Shown: positions 7,935 through 15,920, counted from the first letter of the stretch. The stretch: 64,000 bases of DNA from Winogradskyella psychrotolerans RS-3 (GCF_000427335.1 NZ_ATMR01000126.1:56363-120362); one strand, 5' to 3'. Notes: a model not told the origin generated them from the letters alone. Program-made: numbers and translations.

Positions 7935-7964
7935 ATTATTGTTTATTTATTAGTTTATTTAGTT

Positions 7965-7996
7965 AAAAGTGGGTTGTAGAGAGCCCACTTTTTTTT
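7965..7996 (+). terminator. Terminator after secreted paralogue 2
   Basis: AAAAGTGGG (7965-7973) pairs with CCCACTTTT (7984-7992), followed by T residues to 7996. The convergent gene ends at 7999, and the TTTT produced on the other strand may help termination there as well. Confidence 0.8.
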
Positions 7997-7998
7997 GT

Positions 7999-9075
7999 TT
8001 AAAACAGTTTCATTTGCCTATTTTTAAAAGGCTCATGAAGCTTTGTATTTAATACAGGCATCACTTTATTATTAAAGTACTTTAACCTCGCCAATTTCAC
8101 TAAATCATTAATCTGTTGTGCAATTTGTCCTTCCCCTCGCATTCTCACTCCATACCTACTTTCGTTAAGCGTACCGCCATGGCAATCCTCAATTTGTCGT
8201 AATACTTTATCAGCCTTGTCTGGCATTGCTTTTTTTATCCAATCGCTAAAAATTTCTCCAATAGCTCCATTTAATCTTACAATAGTGTGCCCAATACTTA
8301 AAGCTCCAGCTTCTGAAACTGCCTTTGCCATTGGCAGAATCTCATGACTATTTATTGAAGGAATTATAGGTGCCAGCATAACGTTTACAGGAATACCCTG
8401 TTCGCTCAATTCTTTTACAACCTGAAGTCGTCGTTTTATCGTTGCTGTTCTTGGCTCTAATATTCGTCTAGTATCTTCTGATAGCGATGTTATAGAAACA
8501 TTTACTGATATTAAATTATCCTCTGCCAAGGCCTTTAAAAGATCTAAATCTCTTAATATTAAAGCGTTTTTAGTAATAATTGCTACTGGATGTTTGTATT
8601 TTAAAAAGACTTCTAAACATTGCCTAGTAATTTCAAATTGCTTTTCTGCTGGCTGGTAACAATCGGTATTGCCAGACATTACAATAGTTTGTGCTTTCCA
8701 ATTTTTCTTTTTTAAATGAGATTCTAACAAGCTTGGTGCATCTTTTTTAACCAAAATGCGACGTTCAAAATCTAAGCCAGCACTATAACCCCAAAATTCA
8801 TGACTATTACGTGCATAGCAATAAATACAACCATGTTCGCAGCCTTGGTACATATTCATGGAATAAGCCATACCAACATCTGGACTCGTTACTTTATTAA
8901 CTATGGTCCTAGGAAATACGTTAAGATATTGAGTTTTATTATTGTCCGAGAGTTCACCTTCTTTATGGCAAAACTCTAAGAAATCATCTCGCATTTCGTA
9001 AGACAACTCAAAAAACCGATTGTGTGTATTTTGTTGTGCGCCTCTGCCTTTTATAGTTGATTTGGGATGTATCAT
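7999..9075 (-). CDS. PA0069-family radical SAM protein
   Basis: The 358-residue protein has the radical SAM cluster-binding motif CEHGCIYC (C79, C83, C86) preceded by a conserved N-terminal arm (GRGAQQNTHNRF). The overall pattern, including YARNSHEFWGYSAGLDFERRI and SGNTDCYQPAEK, is that of the PA0069 family, which is distantly related to spore photoproduct lyase (SplB). It would bind a 4Fe-4S cluster and cleave S-adenosylmethionine. The substrate is unknown, although a nucleic-acid lesion has been suspected from the SplB relationship. It is a single minus-strand gene. Confidence 0.85.
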   Translation of the reverse strand: MIHPKSTIKGRGAQQNTHNRFFELSYEMRDDFLEFCHKEGELSDNNKTQYLNVFPRTIVNKVTSPDVGMAYSMNMYQGCEHGCIYCYARNSHEFWGYSAGLDFERRILVKKDAPSLLESHLKKKNWKAQTIVMSGNTDCYQPAEKQFEITRQCLEVFLKYKHPVAIITKNALILRDLDLLKALAEDNLISVNVSITSLSEDTRRILEPRTATIKRRLQVVKELSEQGIPVNVMLAPIIPSINSHEILPMAKAVSEAGALSIGHTIVRLNGAIGEIFSDWIKKAMPDKADKVLRQIEDCHGGTLNESRYGVRMRGEGQIAQQINDLVKLARLKYFNNKVMPVLNTKLHEPFKNRQMKLF

Positions 9076-9386
9076 ACCCTAAAATTAGTATGAAAGCTGA
9101 CTGAGCGTGGCTACAGGTTGTAGTTTTAACTTAATTAACTATGATATCCAAAACCGTATTAGTTTTTGCATCTAACTAAATTACTTTGGTGTTTTACTCA
9201 AAACTAGAAATAACAGCTTAAATACCAGAATGCGCATTATCTAGAGCACTGAAAAAGGATGCTAATGCAAGACGACCTATTGAGATCTATTGCCTTTTAC
9301 TAATAATAAAACTCTGAATTTGTACATGGACAAATCCAGAGTTCAGATTTAAAATAATAGAGACTATTTTGAAAATTATAATAGCT
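9076..9386. other. Intergenic region of 311 bases with a minus-strand terminator
   Basis: I see no gene here. The only clear structure is an inverted repeat AACTCTGAATTTGT (9310-9323) and ACAAATCCAGAGTT (9330-9343), with one mismatch. Its T-rich side is on the minus strand, so it would end the transcript of the small gene at 9387-9551. The rest is AT-rich without a recognisable motif. Confidence 0.6.
9304..9343 (-). terminator. Terminator of the barrel and small-protein unit
   Basis: The 14-base imperfect hairpin 9310-9343 is followed on the minus strand by TTTTATTATT. It lies 44 bases after the stop of the 54-residue membrane protein. Confidence 0.6.
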
Positions 9387-9551
9387 CTAAAAGTTTTTAT
9401 TTTTTGAGGCTTTAATTGCCAATAGAACAACAATGATTGCTCCCATAACTGGGGCGACAATATTAACTTCCCCTGTTACCAACCAGAATATCAAAGACAC
9501 CACCATAACGGCCAATAAAGCAGCTAGTGAGATATAGATTACACGTTTCAT
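9387..9551 (-). CDS. Two-span membrane protein, 54 residues, paralogue B
   Basis: ATG at 9551. The product begins MKRVIYISLAALLAVMVVSL and has two hydrophobic spans (about 4-24 and 30-46) around the turn TGEVNIVAP, then a basic tail KASKNKNF. A paralogue of the same length lies at 11614-11778, and the two share MKRxIYI, ALLAV, VSLIFWL, TGE, VAP, AIK and SKNK. The conservation at protein level shows that both are real genes. It sits 61 bases after the small beta-barrel gene in the same direction, probably in one unit. No family is recognised. Confidence 0.7.
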   Translation of the reverse strand: MKRVIYISLAALLAVMVVSLIFWLVTGEVNIVAPVMGAIIVVLLAIKASKNKNF

Positions 9552-9612
9552 AAGGACTAATGATTAATTTTGAAGAAAAGCATTTACATTAAAGCGAACC
9601 CGGTTACAAATC

Positions 9613-10104
9613 TTACAAGTTGTATTTAAAAATTGCTCCTGCATTTAATACGCCTCCCGGAGAAATACTGCTGTAAGTTGAAACTATTCTAAGGCCATAA
9701 TGCAGTTTGTTTTTTAAACCAAATAAGACTTGAACACCTAAATCAATCCCTAATCCATTATCGTCTTCAAGATTCAGCTTCTTATCAAAATTAACGTAAG
9801 AAAATCCAAAAATAGATTCAAACTTAGAACTTTCAGATTTTCCGAAATCATAATTTACTTGAAATGCATATTTGTCTAGTTTATACTTTAAGTCTAAATC
9901 CTTATTTTCCATTGTTGCATTGGACGCACTTAAAACAAGAGTTATATCAGAATTTAAGTTGTAGCCTAACAAACCTTCAATGTTTAGTCCCACATCCTTT
10001 TGCATAAACTGCTCACTTAGATCAAAGCCTAATGTAAATTTAGATTGAGCGAATAGGATAGAATTAAAGAGAAAAAATGCAATAATAAATAATCTTGTTT
10101 TCAT
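9613..10104 (-). CDS. Small outer-membrane beta-barrel protein
   Basis: Start at ATG 10104, which gives a signal peptide ending LFAQ (MKTRLFIIAFFLFNSILFAQ). The upstream extension of the frame is not signal-like. The 163-residue precursor shows alternating polar and hydrophobic residues and aromatic girdles (YAFQVNYDFG, FGFSYVNFDKKL, LHYGLRIVSTYSSI), ending in a terminal strand ...GAIFKYNL with an aromatic near the C-terminus. This is typical of an 8-stranded outer-membrane barrel. It is the first gene of a two-gene unit with the 54-residue membrane protein, preceded by a long leader region carrying the palindromic motif at 10401. The function is unknown. Confidence 0.7.
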   Translation of the reverse strand: MKTRLFIIAFFLFNSILFAQSKFTLGFDLSEQFMQKDVGLNIEGLLGYNLNSDITLVLSASNATMENKDLDLKYKLDKYAFQVNYDFGKSESSKFESIFGFSYVNFDKKLNLEDDNGLGIDLGVQVLFGLKNKLHYGLRIVSTYSSISPGGVLNAGAIFKYNL

Positions 10105-10456
10105 GGTTTTAAGTTTTAATTGTTTATTTGGATTTATATAAATTATGTTGTTAGTTGAAAACCTTATTTCAAGTATTTTACACAAAAACTAAACACTGTA
10201 TATTCTGGTTTTAGCAAATTTGTGACGGCACTTTACTTATAGCGGCTTTCTCGATTATATTTCAACTATCTGCTTTTATCAAATATGTAACTATACCCTC
10301 GTTTTCGTTTAAAAACATATTGGTTACCACCAAAAATATTTATAGTACTTAAGTTGCAACACATTGTAATTGTGAGTTTAATATAAAAAAAAGAGGTGCT
10401 GTTACGGTAAAACCATAATCTATGTTAAAGTCAAAAAATGGTTTAGCTAAAGCATG
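10105..10456. other. Leader and control region of the barrel gene
   Basis: This region contains the palindrome GTTACGGTAAAACCATA (10401-10417) and, 25 bases further on the minus strand, TAAACTCAC as a -7-like element, then GTTGCAAC (10353-10360). The same order of elements occurs before the operon that starts at 11976. If transcription starts here, the barrel mRNA has a leader of about 260 bases, with no convincing ORF in it. Confidence 0.5.
10401..10417 (-). promoter_or_regulatory. Palindromic operator candidate, barrel unit
   Basis: Read on the minus strand this is TATGGTTTTACCGTAAC. It is one of four copies of TAYGGTTTTACC in the window. All four face the downstream gene in the same orientation and lie 23-25 bases before a candidate -7 region. 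It lies 297 bases before the barrel start. Confidence 0.6.
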
Positions 10457-11611
10457 TTATTTAATACCAATAAGATTTTCTATTTTACTTTGAGTATCAT
10501 CACAATAACCCTGCTGAAAGCCCGACCACTTTTCTATGAGCTTTCCGTTAGGTGAAAACAGATAATACGTCGGTGTGCTATTTACTCTGTATCTAAAATA
10601 AGGAAACCCTTCTGTACCTTCTTTAGTCCACATAAAATCCCATGGACTTGTTTCTGGATTAGAAAAATAATTAAAATGTTCTAATTTATCCTCAGTATAG
10701 AATGTTACAATATTTAAACTTTCACTATACTTTTCATTAAGATTCTGTAACATAGGAACTGCTTTTACACTATTGGGACAAGTCGGTGTTGAAAAATCTA
10801 ATAAAACATAATTTTTACCATCAAATTGTTCAGATAATTTTTTAGTTGATCCGTCTTTACTCAAAGCATCAAAATCTACAAATTGGTCTCCTTTTTTTAT
10901 TTCAGGATGATCTAAAAATGCTTGAATTGCTATTCCGTTTTTGGTATTTTGAAGGGTTTTACTAAATTTAGAAAACACTCTTTTAAGTTCTTTATCTTTA
11001 TAATCAGCTTTTTTGTAATATAAAATCTGTAGCCCATAAAATGTATCACTATTATCAGCTATAAATTGTTTTTCGTCTGCTGTTTTTTTTGCAACAATTT
11101 TCTTTAGAATTCCTTTTTCACCTAAATACTCGCGTTGTAAACTATCGTTCCATTGCTTCTGTTGCTGCATTTCCAAAACTTTAGTTTTGTAGGTGTTCAG
11201 TTCTGTGTCATATTCTGCCACTCGTTTATCATACGCAGCTTTAAGATTATGATGCACAGAGCCTTTTACAGTTAAGTTATTAGGAAAATCATCAATACTG
11301 CCTTCTACAGTAACATCTTCATCTGCTATAAAAAGGTAGGTGTATTTCATATTGTTTTCCACAGGTATGTACACAACAAAATTTTGAGGTTCACTTGTTG
11401 CTTCACCCGAAAATTCAAAACGGTTGGTTTTAACAAACGCTGTATCTAAAACAGTATTGGTTTCAGCGTTTAGCAACATTACTTTAGTATTATCTTCAAA
11501 ACCAGAAATATCCCCCTTAATACTAAAGTGTCCTTTACTTAGTTCACTAAAAGAAAAAGAGGATAATAATGTAAAAGCAAGAAAACCTAATATGATGTAA
11601 TATTTTTTCAT
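10457..11611 (-). CDS. Thioredoxin-like (TlpA/DUF4369-type) exported protein with a CPNS active site
   Basis: The 384-residue protein has a signal sequence (about 1-22) and an N-terminal DUF4369-like beta domain (SIKGDISGFEDNTKVMLLN, about 29-115). A helical, charged linker follows (about 120-235), then a C-terminal TlpA-like thioredoxin fold (about 243-384). The active site reads TPTCPNS (C278, S281) where CxxC is expected, so only the first cysteine is present. A CxxS site suggests an isomerase-like or substrate-trapping role and not a full disulfide reductant. The start lies two bases after the stop of the 54-residue membrane protein, so the two genes are tightly coupled. Confidence 0.8.
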   Translation of the reverse strand: MKKYYIILGFLAFTLLSSFSFSELSKGHFSIKGDISGFEDNTKVMLLNAETNTVLDTAFVKTNRFEFSGEATSEPQNFVVYIPVENNMKYTYLFIADEDVTVEGSIDDFPNNLTVKGSVHHNLKAAYDKRVAEYDTELNTYKTKVLEMQQQKQWNDSLQREYLGEKGILKKIVAKKTADEKQFIADNSDTFYGLQILYYKKADYKDKELKRVFSKFSKTLQNTKNGIAIQAFLDHPEIKKGDQFVDFDALSKDGSTKKLSEQFDGKNYVLLDFSTPTCPNSVKAVPMLQNLNEKYSESLNIVTFYTEDKLEHFNYFSNPETSPWDFMWTKEGTEGFPYFRYRVNSTPTYYLFSPNGKLIEKWSGFQQGYCDDTQSKIENLIGIK

Positions 11612-11613
11612 AG

Positions 11614-11778
11614 TTATAGTATTTTATTTTTTGATGTTTTAATTGCTAAAATCACGAACGCAATTGCTCCAAATATTGGTGCAACTAAGTTGAGTTCTCC
11701 TGTTATTAGCCAAAATATCAATGATACTAATGCAACGGCCAATAAAGCTATCAATAAGATGTAAATAAATCGTTTCAT
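11614..11778 (-). CDS. Two-span membrane protein, 54 residues, paralogue A
   Basis: ATG at 11778. The product begins MKRFIYILLIALLAVALVSL and has two hydrophobic spans with the turn TGELNLVAP and a basic tail KTSKNKIL. It is the paralogue of the protein at 9387-9551 and keeps the same length, topology and key residues. It lies between a 58-residue membrane protein and the thioredoxin-like gene, with gaps of 21 and 2 bases, so the three form an operon. Two copies in one cluster, each paired with an exported protein, suggest a partner role in envelope assembly or signalling. That role is inference. Confidence 0.7.
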   Translation of the reverse strand: MKRFIYILLIALLAVALVSLIFWLITGELNLVAPIFGAIAFVILAIKTSKNKIL

Positions 11779-11799
11779 GTTTTTGAGAATATAGTTTTA

Positions 11800-11976
11800 T
11801 TAAGTTTTAGATTTTTTATAAAATAGTATTAGTCCTATAATTGCAACTATTTCTATTAATAGTCCAATTGCTAGTATTACATCAGTGTTATCAATACTGT
11901 CGCCAATTTTCAGCATTGCCCCAACAATCACCGTAACTATACCTAAAATAAAAAGGATTATATTTTTCTTAAACAT
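11800..11976 (-). CDS. Two-span membrane protein, 58 residues, GldL-N-terminus-like
   Basis: ATG at 11976. The product begins MFKKNIILFILGIVTVIVGA and contains two hydrophobic helices (about 4-22 and 33-53) joined by KIGDSIDNTD, ending KKSKT. The pattern (two helices, short polar hairpin, IGLLIE at the start of helix 2) recalls small membrane proteins of flavobacteria that resemble the first part of GldL. The similarity is weak and no function is claimed. It is the first gene of the operon that continues with the 54-residue protein and the thioredoxin-like protein. Confidence 0.6.
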   Translation of the reverse strand: MFKKNIILFILGIVTVIVGAMLKIGDSIDNTDVILAIGLLIEIVAIIGLILFYKKSKT

Positions 11977-12111
11977 AATTTATAATTTAATTTTTTCTAT
12001 CGACTCACATTAAATGACAATAACATAACAAATGTTAAATAACACTTTTTTCATTTTCAAAAAAAAATTTAAGGTTATACAATACCAAATATGTTGCAAC
12101 GTATTGACTTT

Positions 12112-12157
12112 GTAAATGTAACTTGTAAAAAAGAAGTAATGTTACGGTAAAACCGTA
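12112..12157 (-). promoter_or_regulatory. Palindromic operator candidate and promoter of the small-protein/thioredoxin operon
   Basis: The minus strand reads TACGGTTTTACCGTAAC (12157-12141), a perfect 6-3-6 inverted repeat (TACGGT, TTT, ACCGTA). After 25 bases comes TACATTTAC (12120-12112), a near match to the -7 consensus. The downstream element GTTGCAAC (12093-12100) is shared with the 10401 region. Confidence 0.65.
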
Positions 12158-12164
12158 CTATATG

Positions 12165-12821
12165 TTAAAGTAGGCCAAGTTTGCGTACTTCTCTTAAAAT
12201 ATCTTCATCGTTACCTTTGGTAATACCTAAGACATCTTTTATAGTAGATTTGCGTTTTTCTATTGCACTTTGAGAAAGTGCCAGATGCGTAGGTAAGTTT
12301 TTTGTTTTTATACCTTGCGCTAAGAGTTCAATGATTTTTCTATTAGTCGTATCTAAAAGCTCTTCTTTAGAGATAAGTGTTTTTTTAGCTTTTATTACAC
12401 TTTCCGAATAATAAGTATTCCCTTTTGTAATTTCAGAGAAAGCGACAAGTAACTCTTCCCCATCAATATCACTTTTAACCAAAAGTCCATGAGGGTTTAC
12501 TTTTTTAAGAATATTATATAAAACTATAGCTTCTGTATGTGAAGTAATAATAACAATTTTAGTTTCCGGGAAGTACCTTTGCATTAAACGGGCAACATCC
12601 TGACCATTAAATAAATTTTGATCCTCATAAGGCGGAATGCTGTAGTCTATTATGGCTAATGCAAAACGATTTTTATTCTGAGATGTTGTTATAATCTTAT
12701 ATGCTTCTTCACAATTATAACATGCCGTAATATTAAGAAACTCATTGAGATCGCTTAAAGACAAAATACTTTTGTAGCCATCTATTTGGATAGGATGGTC
12801 GTCAATAATCAATACTTCCAT
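12165..12821 (-). CDS. LuxR/NarL-type response regulator
   Basis: The 218-residue protein has a receiver domain with the acidic pair D7-D8, phospho-acceptor D59 (LAIIDYSIP), T/S near 94 (VIITSHTEA) and K near 115 (GLLVKSD). A C-terminal helix-turn-helix of the LuxR type follows (about 153-215). The HTH is slightly divergent (KIIELLAQGIKTKNLPTHLALSQSAIEKRKSTIKDVLG), a form common among flavobacterial regulators paired with TPR kinases. It lies 97 bases after the sensor kinase fragment on the same strand and is its obvious partner. The palindromes in front of each nearby unit are its best candidate binding sites, which is inference from position. Confidence 0.88.
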   Translation of the reverse strand: MEVLIIDDHPIQIDGYKSILSLSDLNEFLNITACYNCEEAYKIITTSQNKNRFALAIIDYSIPPYEDQNLFNGQDVARLMQRYFPETKIVIITSHTEAIVLYNILKKVNPHGLLVKSDIDGEELLVAFSEITKGNTYYSESVIKAKKTLISKEELLDTTNRKIIELLAQGIKTKNLPTHLALSQSAIEKRKSTIKDVLGITKGNDEDILREVRKLGLL

Positions 12822-12918
12822 AAAGTAGTTCTAAAAATAGAAAGGTGTAAAACCAAATATAAAAAAATTAATCAATACTTAACTTTAGATTCAACTTAAT
12901 CCCTTTTTATAAAAAGTA

Positions 12919-13569
12919 TTAAAACGTTTTGAGTATAGAAATTGAAAGCGTAGTGCCCATATTGTGTTGCGATTCTATTTTTAGTTCCGCGTTGATTTTT
13001 TCAGCTCTTTCCTTCATGTTTTTTAGACCAATACCTTTTGATTTGGTAGTATTAGAAAAACCTACACCATTATCTATAAGCTCAATAATGATATGTGTTT
13101 CGGTTTGCGCCATCTTTACTATAACCGTATTGGCTTTAGCATGCTTTTTAATGTTATGTAGTCCCTCTTGGAGTATACGGTATACTTCAATTTTAGTCGA
13201 ATTAGATACAACCTTCCAGTCTATAAGTTCATCAAAATATAAATTGAGTTTTAATTTGGAATCACCAGTAATATTTTCAAACAAACCTGAAATCATTTTA
13301 GTAAAATTCACTTGATCTGAAAACAAGCCCTCACTCAGATTATGAGAAATAGCACGTATTTCTTTTTCTACGTCTTGTAAACTTTTTATATAGGGCAAAC
13401 ACTTTTCAACGGTTTCAACATCTTTTCTTTTGTTAAGCACAAATAGATTTAAACGAATACCAGAAAGCTTACCTAAAATACCATCATGCAATTCTTGAGA
13501 CATTCGTTTTTTTTCAAAATGCTTCCCTTGCTCTATTTTAAATTGCTCTTCTAGCATTAGGTTATACAA
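12919..13569 (-). CDS. Histidine kinase part (HisKA_3 and HATPase) of a split sensor
   Basis: The 216-residue frame contains the dimerisation and phospho-acceptor box of HisKA_3 kinases (RMSQELHDGILGKLSGIRLN) and an HATPase_c domain with N box (EGLHNIKKHAK), G1 (DNGVGF) and G2 (GIGLKNMKERAE). There is no good ATG; the frame begins at a TTG. Reading upstream in this frame gives NKELLLAQKELEANESLYN, a coiled linker continuous with the end of the TPR membrane protein at 13599-14966. One extra A in the five-A run (13616-13620 on the plus strand) joins them as RARKLKNKELLLAQ. I therefore regard both as one sensor kinase. Confidence 0.8.
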   Translation of the reverse strand: MYNLMLEEQFKIEQGKHFEKKRMSQELHDGILGKLSGIRLNLFVLNKRKDVETVEKCLPYIKSLQDVEKEIRAISHNLSEGLFSDQVNFTKMISGLFENITGDSKLKLNLYFDELIDWKVVSNSTKIEVYRILQEGLHNIKKHAKANTVIVKMAQTETHIIIELIDNGVGFSNTTKSKGIGLKNMKERAEKINAELKIESQHNMGTTLSISILKTF

Positions 13570-13598
13570 GCTCTCATTGGCTTCTAATTCCTTTTGAG

Positions 13599-14966
13599 CT
13601 AGAAGTAATTCTTTGTTTTTAATTTTCTGGCTCTATTGATATAGACCATAATTGATATTACTAAAATGAGTACACTTAATAGTGTTGCAACCCAAAATCC
13701 TTTATCGGCTTTGTCTCTTTGTTTTTCAGCAGATTGTTTTTCTTTTATTAAGTTTTCAGTATTAAACTCAATTAAAGCAAACTTTTCTTGTTGGTTGCGT
13801 TCGTTTAAGGTAATGCTATCTTGTAAGATTAAATAGGTTTCGTACCATTGTCCTGTTTTTGTTAGACTATCGGTTTGTGCCATTAAATGTATAGCTTTAA
13901 GCTCCTCTCCTAATTGTCCATTTTTTTTAGTGGTATGGTATGCCTTTTGTGCAAAATAAAAAGCCGAATCCTTATTTTTTATATCCTTATAATAATTAGC
14001 TAAAAGCAACTCTCCCGTACTACGCGACGGCGACTCTACACTGTCGTGAACGCGCAGCGCTTTATTAAAAAGCGGCATCACCTTATTTTTGTTTAACTTA
14101 TGCCTATTATATGCCCAATTCTCTAATAAATAAGCATAATTAAAAGGGTTCTGCTTGGGGAGTACCCCGATGTTATCGGTTTGTTCAAAATAGGTTTCAG
14201 CTTCCCTATATAACCCTTGTTCCATTTTTAAAATGGCAATGTTTAATAATGATTGAGCCTTTAATCTTAATTTATAGGTTTTTTGCTTTTCATTAAAATA
14301 TTCTGTTATATTAAGTGCTTTATTATGGTAATCAAAAGCTAAATCATATTTTTGGGTTTCAGCAAATAATTTACCCAAAGTGTTATAAACCCCATATTTA
14401 GATAAATAATCATTATCACTTTCCAATACTTCTAGTGCTTCAATTACATATTTCTCACTTTTCGTATAATCCTTTACTGACCGTAAGATTATAGATAAAT
14501 TTAAAAGAGTACTCCTCTGCGTTTTAGTATCTTCAGTAATAGAAAATAAAGTTGAAGCCTTATAACTATAGTAAAAAGCACTATCCTTTTTGTTTAGATG
14601 CAAAAAATATTTACCGAGATACATATAGCTCCGAGCAGTAATGAAAGTATCTTGTGCTTTTATGGCTAATTCGTTAGCTATTTTAGCACTTTCATAATAA
14701 GAATTATAATCATTTATACTAAAATATCTATTAGCAACTTTTAGAAAATTTCTTCTTTTGGTAGAATCGTTTAAACGTTGGGCAAGGTAATCCTCGATGT
14801 GGTTAATAGCCTCTCTTCTGTTATAAATAGTCAACGAATTATTATACGCCACAATAAACAAAGAATCCACCTCTTTAGGTAGAGGTGGTTCTTCGTTAGT
14901 ATATACGTCTTGTTTGCAAGAAACAAAAACGAATATGGTTAATAAGAAAAATAAATACTTTTTCAT
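13599..14966 (-). CDS. TPR sensor part of a split histidine kinase, membrane-anchored
   Basis: The 455-residue product starts with a lipoprotein-like signal (MKKYLFFLLTIFVFVSC). About 10 tetratricopeptide-like helices follow (about 60-400), with patterns such as YMYLGKYFLHLNKKDSAFYY and YNTLGKLFAETQKYDLAFDYHNKAL. One transmembrane helix follows at about 425-445 (FWVATLLSVLILVISIMVYI). It stops at RARKLKTKNYF just after the helix, where the kinase core should begin. The kinase core follows in another frame, so the gene is broken by a one-base frameshift or by a read error. The TPR domain would face the periplasm and sense a protein or peptide signal. The operator motif lies 39 bases before the ATG. 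Confidence 0.8.
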   Translation of the reverse strand: MKKYLFFLLTIFVFVSCKQDVYTNEEPPLPKEVDSLFIVAYNNSLTIYNRREAINHIEDYLAQRLNDSTKRRNFLKVANRYFSINDYNSYYESAKIANELAIKAQDTFITARSYMYLGKYFLHLNKKDSAFYYSYKASTLFSITEDTKTQRSTLLNLSIILRSVKDYTKSEKYVIEALEVLESDNDYLSKYGVYNTLGKLFAETQKYDLAFDYHNKALNITEYFNEKQKTYKLRLKAQSLLNIAILKMEQGLYREAETYFEQTDNIGVLPKQNPFNYAYLLENWAYNRHKLNKNKVMPLFNKALRVHDSVESPSRSTGELLLANYYKDIKNKDSAFYFAQKAYHTTKKNGQLGEELKAIHLMAQTDSLTKTGQWYETYLILQDSITLNERNQQEKFALIEFNTENLIKEKQSAEKQRDKADKGFWVATLLSVLILVISIMVYINRARKLKTKNYF

Positions 14967-15004
14967 TCTCTAAAAATAAAGAAATAGAAATAACAGAGAG
15001 GCCC

Positions 15005-15021
15005 ATTATGGTAAAACCGTA
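15005..15021 (-). promoter_or_regulatory. Palindromic operator candidate, sensor kinase gene
   Basis: The minus strand reads TACGGTTTTACCATAAT, 39 bases before the ATG at 14966. About 23 bases further is TATTTCTTT, a weak -7-like element. This copy would give feedback control of the kinase and regulator unit. Confidence 0.6.
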
Positions 15022-15125
15022 TATTTTGTTAAATTTTAATTTGTTGCAAGAAAAAACCTCTGTCAATTGACGTTAAATAGTAGTCAATCATCAGAGGTAT
15101 AATAAATTTAGTTAGGTAAAAGAAG

Positions 15126-15908
15126 TTACTTCCCAGGAAAATCAGCCTTACGCTTCTCCAAAAACGCTGTAGTTCCTTCAACAAAATCTTCTGTTCCAAA
15201 GCATTTTCCAAATTGCTTAATTTCTACTTTGTAACCGTCTTTTCCGTCTTTGTAATTCGCGTTAATGGCTTTTATGGCTTTACTAATGGCAACAGAAGAA
15301 TTTCGCATTATTTTACTAGCTATCTTCTCGGCTAATGGTAGTAATTCTTCTAGCTCAACAACGTGATTTACTAATCCGTAATTTAATGCTTGGTTGGCAT
15401 CAATCATACCTGCTGTCATTACCATTTCCATAGCTCTGCCTTTACCTACTAATTGCGGTAAACGTTGCGTACCTCCATAACCAGGAATCACTCCTAGAGA
15501 CGTTTCTGGCAATCCCATTTTTGCGTTGCTACTTGCCACTCTAAAATGACATGCCATAGCTAGTTCTAAGCCTCCACCAAGTGCAAAACCATTGACTGCC
15601 GCAATAACAGGAGTGCTTAAACTTTCCACAAAATCAAATAATAACGCTTGTCCTTGTGCGGCTAGTTTTCCACCTTCTTCGACGCTGAAATCTGCAAATT
15701 CACTAATATCTGCACCTGCTACAAATGCTTTTTCACCACTACCTGTGATAATAATGACTTTAGTATTTGCATCAGTATCGGCATCCTCAAAAGCATCATG
15801 TAATTCTTGAATGGTATCTTTATTTAAGGCATTTAACTTCTTTGGTCTGTTGATTGTGATGGTTGTAATTCCGTTGGAATATTCTGAAAGTATGTTTTCG
15901 TAGTTCAT
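15126..15908 (-). CDS. Enoyl-CoA hydratase/isomerase family protein
   Basis: The 260-residue crotonase-fold protein has the oxyanion-hole segments GEKAFVAGADISEF (about 57-70) and NGFALGGGLELAMACHFRVAS (about 105-125). The glutamates expected of hydratases are present (LPETSLGVIPGYGGTQRL). It is of the usual length for a short-chain enoyl-CoA hydratase acting in fatty-acid or amino-acid breakdown in the cytoplasm. It is monocistronic, with an ATTCCCAT palindrome just upstream. The chain-length preference cannot be judged from the sequence. Confidence 0.85.
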   Translation of the reverse strand: MNYENILSEYSNGITTITINRPKKLNALNKDTIQELHDAFEDADTDANTKVIIITGSGEKAFVAGADISEFADFSVEEGGKLAAQGQALLFDFVESLSTPVIAAVNGFALGGGLELAMACHFRVASSNAKMGLPETSLGVIPGYGGTQRLPQLVGKGRAMEMVMTAGMIDANQALNYGLVNHVVELEELLPLAEKIASKIMRNSSVAISKAIKAINANYKDGKDGYKVEIKQFGKCFGTEDFVEGTTAFLEKRKADFPGK

Positions 15909-15920
15909 TGAAATATGTTT

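Noticed and set aside
12929..13315. 128-residue plus-strand frame opposite the histidine kinase
   Set aside because: The Ser/Ile-rich product is the reverse strand of the kinase HATPase domain; not a gene.
15029..15211. 60-residue minus-strand frame overlapping the 3' end of the enoyl-CoA hydratase gene
   Set aside because: It is out of frame with the hydratase, whose protein motifs are intact, and has no own promoter; it is a shadow frame.
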